A stretch of DNA of 64,000 nt from Eucalyptus grandis (Eukaryota > Streptophyta > Magnoliopsida > Myrtales > Myrtaceae), in contig NC_052612.1 of NCBI RefSeq assembly GCF_016545825.1, forward strand, positions 42,701,738 through 42,765,737, read 5' to 3'. Positions 23,545 through 35,791 of the stretch are shown here, in pieces. Each line of letters starts with the position of its first letter. The stretch's first letter is position 1. The notes below the pieces were generated by a model, which made no database searches, was not told the origin of the DNA, and saw only the letters and a list, made by a program, of their open reading frames with translations. A program made the position numbers and the translations under genes.

Positions 23545-26500
23545 ATTTTGTAAACATCACTTTTGCTAAAGAAAAACAATTAACAAAGCTTATAGAGCGA
23601 AGAAAGTGCATTAATAGCAAAGAATCTAAATCTGTGCTCACGAGATAGCCTTTTAATATGAAAAAGCAAATTTGTGTCAATTGTCGAGTTCATTAACTAA
23701 GCTCTGCCCCATTGTCATCCAATATGGCCACCTTTGTCCTCGTGGCAAGCCTCGTAACATACCAAATACGCACTACCCAACTCAAGGTTCGACATAGCAA
23801 CTAGACCATGGAGTCAATACTACTTTTAATCAACCGTATGAACTATCGAACATTTTTATGACGAGAGTTCATCATATAACACTTTCACAAAGCATTTCAC
23901 ATTCCAATTCATTTTCGAAGCCAATCATTAAACTAGGTTCGCAATACTTTAAATATCAAAAGCAACAAATCAGAATGCAAATCCTAGCAATGAAAATGTA
24001 GTCAATGTCATCCCATGCTTATCTTTATATCATAACATACACTAAAGTTTTCAAGACAGAATATTTTAAAAATTCATAGGAAATAAAAGCACCACTCACC
24101 TGCAGGCTGCAACCAAAAACCATGTCGGAAGCTACGCCGTTTGGAAAAATTCTCAATCATATCCGAGAAACATTACCCAAATGGCAAACTTACGGACGGA
24201 CTTTGACTAAGACTCTATTAAGTGACTCTACTTTTGCGTCAAACATCCTTTCATTTTGTGATATTTATTAGAAAGAAAATTTGATATTTAGAGTATATTT
24301 TTGTATAAAGCTAGATTGGGCATTTTCTACCCTTTGGGCTATTTGAATTGACATAATAAAGCATCTCTTGAAATAGTTTGTTGGTTATGAATTGTGAAAT
24401 GATTTGAGGAATGTTGTGTGAAATGTGGTAGAGGTCAAAGGTTGCTCGATTTCTTCACGTTAAATTAAGTACTTTCGGTAGTTAAGGTGGATCCACATAC
24501 CTGATGATTTGCATAAGCTGGAAGTCAGCACCGTCCTTACGAGAGCATGCTTTTACTCTATGAACGGCTGGGAAGTGCATTGACTCTATTCAGAATAGGA
24601 TGAGTTAAAGAGAAGGATTTAAATTGAACAAGTATCACTAATTGGACAGTCATTTGTGTTATTTTATACTGGATTGGAACTCCTATTGAAGGTGGAGAGT
24701 CTCAGCTAAAAGATCGTTACTTGGCCAGAAAAATAAATAAGAAATGATGGAATAGACCTATTTGAATATGCTTGCCAGATTTGATCAAATTTGGAAATCA
24801 GCTATCCTAGCCTATGGTCTTCTACGGCTTTGGGCCTGTTACCTGTAGTCCTTGAGGCCATCAGGGCCGAACGGAACAAACAGTTGCTGCGGTTAAATTC
24901 GTGCTGGGCTTGATCCGACCAGACAAAGGGGAGGGATCATCAGTCATGTTCCCAATCCAACAAGATCCTTCGTTACCAAATCATTCACACGAGCAGCAAA
25001 TTGCAGTAGTTCATAGATATGCCCAGGCCAAATTCAACATAACTTGTGCGTGCACTTCCTGTCCGCTTAACTTCCAGTAACAAACTGTTCGATAACACGA
25101 AAGCGAGTGTAAGTGTTATCCGATATGCTTTGTGCGTTAGGAACGCGAATCTTTAAAGAGAAAAATAGAGAAGAAAATAAGCAAATTTTTATGTGGAAAA
25201 ACCCTTTGAAAATAAGAAAAAATCACAGTGCCACACTAGGCAATATTTCCACTATCAGTATTAGTATCGGCATTGCTACGACAAAAGATATTACTCCAAT
25301 ATACAGCACGAATCTAAGGCGTATATAGTTATGATAAAAATTTTATATGTATGCCATAGCAGTATTAAAAATTCTATTATCTGCTTTAACATGAAAATTA
25401 CATGTACGTCATTAGCAATAAAAGTCGTGCACTTAAATATTACTTTCCTCTCTTAGACTTCACAACCTCGCCACTGTGCACCTATATCGCATCAATTCAA
25501 GTTTCAATCAAACATAACAAGTGTAATGCCTTAAGTACATAAAACAAATGCGAGTTTCTTCTCTCCACTTGCTAAATTCGAAATTTTCTCAGATAGCTCA
25601 ATTGGACACGAGAGATCGATCTGAAACGTAAATATCATGGAGTTACTCTTCTACAGTAATTTACTAGACTGGTAGCACGGAAGAATGTATAAAGAGAAAA
25701 ATTATAAAACTAAAATGTGAAAATATTTTACTTGATTAGTCATAAGGTCTGAGTGGGTCTTATATTCACGTACAATGAGAAAAGCAAAAAAGCAAAGTGC
25801 TCAAATCCATCTCTTCCGCGTGTTCATCCGCTAATGAAATCTCGTACGCCATCAAAATCATTCGGATTGGAAAAATGGATTCGTCCCACGCTCAGTCGTG
25901 TCCAATGGTCCCAACTGAAACGATTTATTTATGGACCGGCTCAGTGGATTTATTGAATCTTAGGTGAAGATCGTACGTCAAAACTCAAAAGGCGCCACAC
26001 GTTGCAAGTGCCAATTTGACTGTTCGAGCAGGCAATTGATCATTGCGTCGTCGTCCGATTCGCGACCACAAAATCCCGACCCCCCCACGACACATTTTTT
26101 CTCTTTCAGACAACAACCCACGAAGTTTCCAGGAAAGTTCGAAAAGCTTAAGATAAGTCTCCCCAGACTTCAATATTAAAAGGAGAGAACCGCATTGCAC
26201 GAGAACTAGCGCTCGTACGCAGTCGTATACAACAAAAACAAGACGTTGGAAAGATCCACTGCATGTCATCGGTTTTCCCAGATTGACTAATCTTTTTATC
26301 TTGTCCCGACAAACTTATTGACCCAATTGATTAGCGATTTCTATTATTTTAGAGGTGAAAAAAGTAATCGTTTGCGCACTAGGCGTCGGTCGCAAGACGC
26401 CATTATAATCCCAAAGCGAAGAAGAAAACCACCGTTGCTGCGTCGCGTTGCGTGCGGCTCGTGTTGGGATGCATGTTCCAGCCTCCCCCCATCGGTCTCC

Positions 26501-28075
26501 TCCTCTGAATTTCTGATGTATCGTGTTAGTCGTAAGCCCGTCGCTATCAACTACTAAGTAAAGAAAGAAAAAGGTGCTTGGCGCGCTCTGCTCGCTTCCT
26601 GCCAAACCGCCCGTTTTCGACGACTTCCTCCGGTCGTCGCGTATGAAGTCCGAAGCCATATTACGCTACGAACGTGCTGGAGATATGCTTTAGGTTGAAA
26701 AGTGCTGCTATAATGGCGTGGCTACTGAAGTTATTAAGAAGAAAAGGCAAAACCCACTGACCTAACTCAATGTCATTATCTCAGATCTATATCAACGACG
26801 TCGTCCCCTGTTGATAATTTCATTGAATCGTGGCCTACTCCAATCCTTCGACACAAGTCGTAAAGTACAAAACATATCGCACCTTCAGCGCACGACGAAT
26901 CGCCAAATAAAAGGTCGAACGCCGAAAAAAGTAAGCAGACAAGCGAGGTGCCAAGAGATAACGATGGACATTCGATGTGTTCAAAAGTGTATGCTTATCT
27001 GAAAGCTGGATGAGCATAAACAGCTCATTCGGCGCTTGATTGCGACCTCTTTTGTTGGGAGAAAGATCGAGACTTCATAACTAGGCCTGTTCATACGTTT
27101 GATTGCGACCTCTTTTGTTGGCAGAAAGATCGAGACTTCATAACTAGGCCTGTTCATACGTTTGATTGCGACCTCTTTTGTTGGCAGAAAGATCGAGACT
27201 TCATAACTAGGCCTGTTCATACATTCGGCGATTTCAACTAAGTTCCTTTTTATATTCTCGAGTATTCAAAGAAAGCAGCTCCGTTTCGTCTTTTTATTCC
27301 AGTTCCAATGTACCAAAACGTTTACTCCGTACTCATTTTTGCAGCGGGGTGCAATGGAAGTCGAAGCTTTATGCGCGCATGTGACTTGTTTTCTCCATGG
27401 ACGGAGAGAAAAGACGGAAAGCTGTACTGCGCTTTACAGCTTTCTGCGACATGGAAACAAGGACATGTCCCTCACGTCTTAATGGAACACAGCCCACAAG
27501 TTTCAATCATGGAGGTGAGAAAAGGATGTAAGAACATGAATTGTCAATTTCGTTGGCAGAAGACAGCATTCATTTGGTTCTAAGGCGTGATTTAATCGTC
27601 CCGTCTCCATGGAACAAGAACAGTTTTCGTAAGATCGCCGGCCGGCGATCTTCCCCGTCGGAATGGGGAAAGATTTTTTCTCAAGAATGGCAGGAAGAGA
27701 AAAGTGTCCTGAATCTAGAAGGGTGTGCTGGAAAATTCAGCCGGCCTTCCGAATTAGGAAACCGATTTGAGAGTTTGACTTAGGACCATGACAATAATCG
27801 ACCGGGTAAAAAAGAAAATTAAGAATACATCCGATTTGGGAACTCGGTTGGGCCACACATAAGCCCCTCCCCACGTCGTTGATGAATGCTTCCCCTCATC
27901 TCCAACGAAACGTACTTCGGAAAGCATGTTGGGATCGCAGATCAACACTGCAGATCTGGGTCGCTGACAGATTCGATCGAGCGAGCGAGCTTCGATCGAT
28001 CCGAGGAATCGTTTCTAGTCCTAAATTTCGTGCCCGCAAATGGAGAGTCAATCATCAAGTCGAGCAAATAATAAA
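23545..28075. repeat. Duplicon A (kinase-cluster flank without a kinase)
   Basis: About 4.5 kb of sequence that aligns, in the same order, with duplicon B (33706-46140) once B's insertions are removed. It contains block P copy 4 (24440-24820), kinase-type upstream blocks (25140-26000), and at 26510-26680 a stretch resembling the kinase promoter (GTAAGCCCGTCGCTATCA). No kinase reading frame follows it. I recognise no protein in 26700-28130; the open frames there are short and not alike in frame between A and B. Confidence 0.75.
27037..27225. repeat. 63-bp tandem repeat, three copies
   Basis: Three near-identical 63-bp units start at 27037, 27100 and 27163, each containing GATTGCGACCTCTTTTGTTG and CTAGGCCTGTTCATAC. 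Duplicon B has one corresponding unit at about 44705-44768, so the expansion happened in A after the duplication. Confidence 0.9.
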
Positions 28076-28139
28076 ACAAGTGAATGGAGATTCGATCGAT
28101 CCGGCACTACTCGATGGTGCACTGCTCATCCCCTAGCAC

Positions 28140-28929
28140 CGCGAACGCCCAAGGAGGAGAAAAATAAAGAAGAAAACAAGTGAAGTTTTACGTGGAAAAT
28201 CCTTTCAAAATAGGGAAAGACCAAGTGCCACACTAGATAATCTCTCCACTATCAATATTAGTATCAACGTAATAAATTTCAACGTTACAATAACAAATGA
28301 TGTTGTCCAAATGTAAAGTAGAAGTCTGAGACATACATAGTTATGAGAGAAATTACATATATGCCATTAGTAGTAAAAGTTCTATACTTTAATATTATTT
28401 TCCTTTATCATACTCCACAATTCCATTACCGGGCACTTGTGTCACAACCATTCGAGTTTTGATCAAAAATAACAAGTGTAATGCCTTGAGTACATGAAAC
28501 ATGTGAGTTCATTCTCTCCATTCACTAAATTCGAAATTTTCTTGGACAGCTCAATCGGCTTAGTAAGGGAGAGGCTTGAAGGAGGCTGAAGGAGCTATTA
28601 TTAACCCAATGCAACAGGTGGTTATGTTGTATTGTGCGTCTCCATTGTATGCATGGTGGATGTTGCTATCGGTTTCGTGTCCCGTGGGGAAGATACCAAG
28701 CACATAATAAACTTTTTCTTTATATCATTAAAATCTCTAAATATGTACCGGCGTGGTTGAAAATATCTATTTTATTTTCTGTGACATTAATACCCTAAAT
28801 TTTTCATGGCGTTTTTGAATATTGGTGTTGATGTAGACATATTTAAGAGGTATTTGATAGCAAAAAAAAAAACCTTGAGAATATTGAACCTATTAGGCAT
28901 AATTTAGAATTTTTAATGGCGTTAACTAT
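28140..28929. other. Upstream region of kinase pseudogene 3
   Basis: No gene is seen. Positions 28140-28560 resemble 25140-25600 and 42860-43290, and 28600-28920 resemble 1730-2150. This is the standard upstream DNA of a kinase unit. Confidence 0.6.
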
Positions 28930-30603
28930 AATTAAAAAATTTGTTATTCGTATTCTTCCCCCTCCGTTCGCTCCCCGCCCAACCACCAATTTTCCACGAC
29001 TTCAATGCTGGAGAGATTCATGTCGAGTCAACCGCCATCGCTATTGATATTATGAGGAACTCCTAAAAGTCTTCTCTGAACTAAGTGCTCGCAAACCATT
29101 CGCACTGCCTCTTGAAAGCTGCCATGGCAGTTTCCTCTGTTAAGACTTCTGAGCTGGTTTTTAAGACTTCCATATCAGTGACACCTTCCTCTGCAGTTTT
29201 CTCTGTTAAACTTCCGTTGGTTCTTAAAACTTTTCTATAACAGCTCTCACCGACAAGAGGAAGGGGCACAGCAATCTCTCACAGCACACATTCATTTGTT
29301 AAGCTCGTGATGAAGCAACTCAGGTTCGGCCTCTAGAGAGAAGGGAACAGGAAGGAAAATGGTGTTAAAATTTGCCACCTTCGATCCCGCCCAAGATCCC
29401 GATGATTTCAACCAGGCTTTTCCCCTACTCCATCATCGTCTCCCTCAGTGACACTCTGTCAACCCTAAGAATACACTTGCACTTTCACCAAAACTATTGT
29501 CAGAGGACCTGTTGCTGCTGGTGCTTCTCTTGTCTTGAAAGCACCAGCCTCTGAATTTCATGATGATGAGATTCAAGACCGATACGCAGAGACGCCATTT
29601 CATAGTATCAATTTTGATGTCCGTCCAGAATTTCGCCAAAGACAGCTCGAAGAGTTTACTCTGGAGAAGTTGGCGGTGGCTACCCCAAATTTCAGCCACA
29701 CGGAACTTTTAGGCAGAGGTGGATTTGGCGATGTCTATACAGGTCAATTAGCTGATGACTCTCTAGTGGCAATCAAAAGATGCGGAAGAGGCAGCGCTCA
29801 AGGTATAAGAGAGTTTGAAAGAGAAGTAACGGTTGATAGCATCATACCTCCACGTCACGATATGCTTCCCATGGTCGGATTTTGCAGAACATAAAAATGC
29901 ATAGACTTATTGCTTGTGTCCCCCTTGATGTTCAATGAAAGTGCGGATCGCTGCTTGAGCAAACGGCCCAAGATACGACCCCCGCTGGACCGGCTTACCC
30001 GCAGAAAAATAGCCCTGGGAGCTGCGAGGGGACTGTCCCATCTGCATGATCTGAACATTTTGCACCTAGATATCAAACTTCAAAAATTATGTTGGATGAG
30101 GAATTTGAGCTTCGCATTGGGGACTTTGAGATGGTCAAGTTCACCAATCGCAAGCACGGTGGATACTTGGTGGATGGCATCGAGGAGGCACCTGTACTTC
30201 CGAGGAATGAATCTGAAGTGGCATCCCGCAGTGAAGATTCAAATTCCTATTTCACGAATAGGATATGTGGCCGTATGGATATATGGCGCCAGAATATGCG
30301 ATGGAGGGCAAATTCTCGGCAAAAACCGACGTCTTTGCATTTGGGGTAATCCTTCTGCAACTCGTGACAGGACAAAAAGCGCATTTACCTGCAGCGCGTG
30401 CAAACGAGCAAGTGATAATGTTACCCGATAGGGTAAAGGGGCTTATGGTAGAGCGTCGTTTGGAGACTCGAGTCGATCCCCATCTGCAGTCCGAGGATGG
30501 GCAGGGGGAGATAGAAAAAGTGATTAGGCTGGCTCTTTTGTGTACACATCCAGTCCCAAGAGAACGATCATCCGTGGCGCAAGTAATTCAAATACTTGAA
30601 GGC

Positions 30604-31744
30604 AGGTAAGTTCTAAAGTTGTGTACAACGCTTACTTTAGTGCCAAAAGTTTATTTTGATCACTTAAGTATCAAAAAGCTTAGAAAATGATCATTTCAGT
30701 GTCAACGCCAAACTGATTGGCCAGAAATCCGACATAGCACTTTTTTATTAAGTTTTGAAGCCGATGTGGCTCACCGGAAAGTACAGTCAGTATCCAAACA
30801 ACAAAACGACGTTGTTTGACTCTTTCCCCTAAGTAAGAACCCTAAATCCCCAATTGAAAGACCAATAAAGAGAGGGGGGGTAGAAGGCAAGCAAATGGGC
30901 ATACTAGTGATGAGCAAGGGCAGGAGCAACGATCAGAACTCGTCGGGCATGGGCTTCCTCCTCGTCTTCTTCCCTAAAGAACAACACAAGCACCAACACT
31001 AGCACCGCTCTGCCTACAGTTCGTCAACAAGCCCAAGCTCCTATCCTCCTCCTTCCCCCTTCAAAAAGACCCACTCTGGCTGCCTCCTGAGCAGAGTCCA
31101 AGCCACCATCTCCATATGTGCCCTCCTCGTCTCCCTCACCCTCTTCTTCTTTGCTCTCTCCACCTTCGACCCCCCTTATCCCCAAGCCCTGAAACGACTG
31201 ACACCTCCGTCGTTCTGGTCATTTCCCACCTTCTCCTGGCGGCCCAAGCCCAAAAACAATAGCTCCAAGCACCAGTTCAAGCTACAAGGGATGGGCACCC
31301 TGTACAGGAGGGGCACACACGCCATGAACGACCTCATCGTCGCTCACTTGGTCAAGCAACTATGACAGTGGTTGAGTGATGGCGACTAAGTGACAGTGGG
31401 CAAGTGATGGTGGGCGAGCAAGCTACGGTCAGCGTCGGGCAAGGATTGCGGGCGAAGAACCTAATTTCAATCCATGTATGATGGCAAAACAGCGTCACTT
31501 CTTAAGGAGGACAAAAAACAACATCATTTATGCTATTCTACATTGAATGCATTTTTAAATTTTTGTTACATCAACTTCTTTTTTTTTAATAAAAGCCACG
31601 TAATCAATTTAGTTGGAATCTCTCGCCGATGGCATCAAAGTGATCATTTTTCCTCCAATTTGGCACTTAGATGATCCGACTAAAACCTTTGGCACTAAAG
31701 TGAGCGCCGTATACAACTTTTAACATTTTTAGTGTTCTTTCTCC
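30604..31744. mobile_element. Mutator-like foldback element 2, Pack-MULE-like
   Basis: It is flanked by a perfect 9-bp duplication CTTGAAGGC (30595-30603 and 31745-31753). The uninterrupted version is seen in gene 1 near 3858. The arms are inverted repeats containing CACTTTAGTGCCAAAAG and AAACGACGTTGTTT, the same style as elements 1 and 3. Between the arms lies a GC-rich stretch of a different nature (about 30890-31365) that looks like captured host coding sequence. No transposase is present. Confidence 0.85.
30895..31365 (+). pseudogene. Captured host-gene fragment inside element 2
   Basis: A start ATGGGCATACTAGTG at 30895 (or ATG at 30910) opens a short serine-rich stretch with a hydrophobic GFLLVFFP run, then the frame breaks. 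From 31060 to 31365 a 101-codon frame is open. It has a probable membrane anchor (ISICALLVSLTLFFFALSTF), a proline-rich stem, and the end GMGTLYRRGTHAMNDLIVAH just before a stop. This layout is that of the N-terminus of a plant type II membrane protein, and the LYRRGT.AM.DL wording recalls an uncharacterised glycosyltransferase-like plant family, recalled from memory and unverified. It is a fragment, so no function is expected unless it acts as an RNA. Confidence 0.55.
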
Positions 31745-31753
31745 CTTGAAGGC

Positions 31754-32297
31754 CATAGCATCAAGGAGAGATAGGAGGAGTATCGCCGCTCAAAAGAGTA
31801 TCAGATTCCATCATATCAACTTCCAACTTGGTACCAGAGTAGGGATTTCTCCTCTTCATCTCTCAGTCTCAAAGAATTATCCAGACCTAGGCAACTCACT
31901 TTTGATGTAACAATATAACCTATTTTACACGGATCAAGCTTTTACAAAAAATAAGAGTTGGAGGTGGAACTTAATATGTCATGAGAGAGGTTTACTTTTG
32001 GAACTTAATATGTCATGAGAGAGATTTACTATGCTAATTGCTAAAGACACCAGCCACCAGAGAAATGTCATCGCTTATAATGGGTAGAAACTATCACCGG
32101 CAAGGACATAACCTAACTGACTAAGTTGTGATGCACCACAAATTCCGTTGTTTTTCCTTTATTTTATTATGGCTTCAGTGAAACCCCGCCGTGGGCTGAG
32201 TGCTATGCAATAAAGTTATCTTCCATGGTCAACATTTCTCACCCTAGGTTCACATAGGGGGAATAGGGTCGCAAAACTATTTTAGGAGAAGTACGAA
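31754..32297. other. Kinase pseudogene 3 tail and downstream region
   Basis: 31754-31895 is the remnant of the kinase C-terminal tail. The rest matches the downstream region of gene 1 (4020-4330). A short tandem duplication including GGAACTTAATATGTCATGAG occurs at about 31965-32030. No other gene is seen. Confidence 0.6.
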
Positions 32298-33428
32298 GGG
32301 GCTGTTTGGTTCAACATTCCCAAGGGGCTTTCAGGCTCGAAAGCCCCTTGGGGAAAATTTCAACTGTTTGGTTCAGCATTTGGAGCCATACTTGGGGGAA
32401 TGCTAGCATTTGGAATGCTAGTAGAATGCTGAAAGCCCAAAGCAGGTCCCCACGTGCTTTGGGCTTTCAAAGATTTTCAAATGCTTTGAAGAGGGATTAA
32501 TGAATTTTTTTCTTCCAATATTGCCCTCGCCGATAATTACGTTTTCCTATTATACCCTCAAAATCTCTTTGTTCATCGTCTTCCTCGTTGAACTTATTTC
32601 TTCAACGAGTGAAGCTTAGCCGGCGGAGCTCGGCCCGGCCGGAGCCGATGCCCACGCATCGCCGTCACGAAGCACCGCCGTCGCGTGGGTCGCGGCCTCG
32701 GGCGACGTCGCCTAGGTCGCGCGACCCACGCGACAGCCGAGCGGTGCTCGGCTGGCCAGATCTGGTCGCCATGCACCGCCGTCGCCAAGCGCCGCCGTCG
32801 CCACGCGCCGCCGTCGCCAAGCACCGCCGTCGCCACGCACCATCGTCGCGTGGGTCGCGGCCTCGGCGGCGTCGCTGGGTCGCGCGACCCACGTGACGGG
32901 CCGAGCACCGCCCGATCCCGGTCTCCACGCACCGCCGTCGCGTGGGTCGCGCGGCCCCAGCGTCGACGCTGGGGCCGCGCGACCCACGCGACGGCGGTGC
33001 GTGGCGAGCGCGGCCAGCGGCGTCGCCCGAGGGCGCGCGACCCACAAGACAACAAAGTGCGTGGGTCGCGCGACCCGAGCACGCCGCCGAGGTCGCGACT
33101 CACGCGACGGCGGTGCGTGGGTCGCGCGACCCACCGCCTCCCCACCACCACAGCCACCGGTCGCCTCCCCACCATAGCCACCGGCCGCCTCCCCACCACA
33201 GCCACCGCCTCCCCCACCGGCTCCGGCTGCCTCCCGAACGTTCCCACATCTCCTTCTCCTTTCTCCTTTTCTTTTTTTTCCTTTTTCTTTTCAGCTCAAA
33301 GCTCCTTTGTGAAATGCACAAAAATAAAAAGGGTTCCCAAACACTTTAGCATTCACAAAATGCCCATTTTCTTAAAGATACTTGGGGAAATGCAAAGGCA
33401 TTTCCCCAAAGTTGAACCAAACACCCCC
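32298..33428. mobile_element. Large GC-cored MITE with GGGG...CCCC ends
   Basis: The ends are inverted repeats: the left reads GGGGCTGTTTGGTTCAAC and the complement of the right end GGGGTGTTTGGTTCAAC. A direct repeat GAA (or CGAA) flanks it at 32294-32297 and 33428-33431. The empty site survives in the paralogous stretch after kinase gene 1 (AAGGACGAAGTCT near 4325). The ends and the 3-bp duplication suggest a PIF/Harbinger (Tourist-like) element, although GAA is not the usual TWA target. The core (32620-33240) is GC-rich with many copies of CGCGACCCACGCGACGG. The long open frames through it are artefacts of this repeat. Confidence 0.75.
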
Positions 33429-34333
33429 GAAGTCTCAGAGCAACCATACATAACAAGAGGCCAACAAAAGCTGGTCAAAACGTCTCAAAGCACAGAATTT
33501 ACACAAAAGCATGTCCTCAAGCCAAATATCTCCATAAAAATGAGAAACAACTACACAATCGAGTGACAACCGTAAACTCACTATGTCTAATTGATCCTCC
33601 TAAGCATCACGGGGCAAGGAACCTGAATGTTAAGGGAAAGGAATAAACAAACACAGCTAAATGAGTGATACTATACTCATCAGGGGATCCAACGCCTATT
33701 ATGCACACTTTGTCAACATCACTTTCTTTAAAAAAACAATAAACAAAACTTATAGAGCCAAAAAAAAAGCGCATTTGTAGCAATAAATCTAAATATGTGC
33801 TCACAAGATAGCAAAACAAAAATGGGTCAGTTGTCAAGTTCATTAACTAAGCTCTTATTTTTTCGAACAAAAAAAAAAAAACTAAGCTCTCGTTTCCGAC
33901 CAGAAAAAACTACTAATCTCTCGCCCATTGTCATACAATACAGCCACATTTATTTTCATGGCAAGCCTCGTGACAAAGTTTCCCCTTGATATAGGTTTCC
34001 ACCTATAATTAGCCGGTGGCTTGGCTCCCACGCAATATCCTAAAATGGACACAAGGATACTAGGAGTGCCAAAATTTGGCACAAATGGACACTTAAGTGC
34101 CAAAACTTAGAAAAGTGACATTTAAGTGCCAAAATCAAAGCAAAATGGATCAGTTAAGTGCCAACGGCGAGAAAATTCGGTCAAAATGCTGACGTAGCGA
34201 TTTCCGATGAGCTTAGTGCAAAACAACGTCATTTTACACGCTGATATAGCTAAACGGTGACAAAACAACGTTGTTTTGGTGCTAACGTGGTAAATAATTA
34301 ATATAAAAATTAATTAAATTAAAATTAAAACAA

Positions 34334-34493
<160 letters not shown>

Positions 34494-35096
34494 AACAAAA
34501 AACAAAATACAAAAACAGGGAGGAGGAGGAAGGCAACCGACGGTTGAGGGCTTAGCTCTCGCCGTCGCCGCCACCTCCCGTCGTCGGCGGAAGGTGGGGG
34601 AGGGTCGGCCAAGGCCACCGAGCCTTGGCCGGGGCCGGTGACCCCACTCGACCCGGCGACAATGGGCGCGGCCCTTAGCCCCGCCGAGCAGGGCCGGCGA
34701 CCTCGTGATAGGTCGGTTGGGGTCGCCGACCCCCAACCGGGCTTGGTGGCCTCAACCAACCCTCCCCCACCTTCCGACAACGGTGGGGAGGCGGCGACAA
34801 CGGGCCGAGCCCTCGGCCACCTGCCTTCTTCCTTCTCCTGTTTTTTTTAATAAAATAAAATTAATTTAAATTAATTAATTAATTAATTTTTATATTAAAA
34901 TTTGAATTATACCAAAACGACTTCATTTTTGTGTATATTGGCTGAGTCAGCCTTCTAATGAGCCACGTAAGTGAAAAATTAGTAAAAAATTGTCACATGG
35001 GACTTTTGGCAGGATTCGCCGGATATGATACTCAAGTGTTTCATTTTTCATAAAAAGTGGCACTTAAGTACCACTTTCGTAAGTTTTGGCACTTAA

Positions 35097-35791
35097 GGGG
35101 TGCATAACAACTATTTTGTTCCAAAATAGTTTGGAACAAAAATAGATTTTTCTATTTTTGTTTCTAGAAGAATTTCTAAGCAAAAATAACCATTTGATAA
35201 TAACACAAAATTTCTACTCTAAAAATAGAAATTCGTTTGATAATGACACAAAATTTCTTCCTTTCGAACGGCGGTAGACCGGCGATCGGCGAGATGGACG
35301 ACCGGCGACCGGCGATGGGCGACGGGCGGCGGCGGCAAGCGACCAACAACCAACGGCGGCGACCGGCGATCGGCGGCGGCGGCGGCAGCAGGGCAGCAGC
35401 GGGCGAGCAGCAGCGGCAACGGCGACGGCAACGGCGGTGGCGACTGGCGGAGGCGACTGGCGTTGGCGGCAGCAACGACCGACGACGGTCGGCGGCGGCG
35501 GCAATGAGAGACCGACAGATTGTGGTCAGCAGCAATAAATGAAAGACCGATTGACGAACAATGAGAAGAATTTTTATTTCTGATTTTTATTCCAGAAATA
35601 GAGAAGTAGAAAACTTTAATTTTTATTTCTCTTCCAAACCTATTTCTAGAATAGAAATCTATTCTAAAATAGAAATCTATTTTAGAAATAGAAAAACTGA
35701 ATAGGTTTATCAAACGGATTTCTCTTCCAAAAACAGGTCTAGAACAGAGAAACTATTTCTGGAACATAAATTTTGGTTATCATGCACCCCC
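35097..35791. mobile_element. Nested MITE with GGGGTGCATRAYAAC ends
   Basis: The left end reads GGGGTGCATAACAACTATTT and the complement of the right end GGGGTGCATGATAACCAAAA. The ends are flanked by TAA (35094-35096 and 35792-35794). The arms are rich in AGAAATAG / CTATTTCT strings and the core (35265-35520) is GC-rich with CGGCGRCGG reiterations. It sits inside foldback element 3 and is therefore younger. A PIF/Harbinger-type origin is inferred from the TAA repeat; no transposase is present. Confidence 0.7.

Larger units (their letters stand above)
29359..31895 (+). pseudogene. SERK-like kinase pseudogene 3, interrupted by a Pack-MULE-like element
   Basis: This is a full-length relative of gene 1 with the same start context and promoter. 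Breaks seen by comparison with gene 1: a one-base loss near 29425 in the N-terminal region, a stop at 29892-29894 (after GFCRT), one-base losses near 30076 and near 30270, and a stop near 31772. A 1141-bp element is inserted at 30604-31744, between the end of the kinase domain (QILEG) and the C-terminal tail (HSIKER). The catalytic loop reads H-L-D as in gene 1, so genes 1 and 3 appear to be sisters. It is not expected to make a kinase. Confidence 0.88.

Noticed and set aside
26981..27220. Minus-strand frame with a 21-residue repeated peptide
   Set aside because: Translation of the 63-bp tandem DNA repeat; duplicon B has a single unit and no matching open frame.
27037..27225. CRISPR-like array
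   Set aside because: Contiguous 63-bp tandem units without spacers in a plant nuclear genome.
32594..33566. Long arginine/proline-rich open frames on both strands (up to 293 codons)
   Set aside because: They run through the reiterated GC-rich MITE core, are open in several frames at once and look like no protein family.
35176..35713. Open frames of 96-164 codons in the nested MITE
   Set aside because: Low-complexity CGGCGR repeats, no homology, inside a non-autonomous element.
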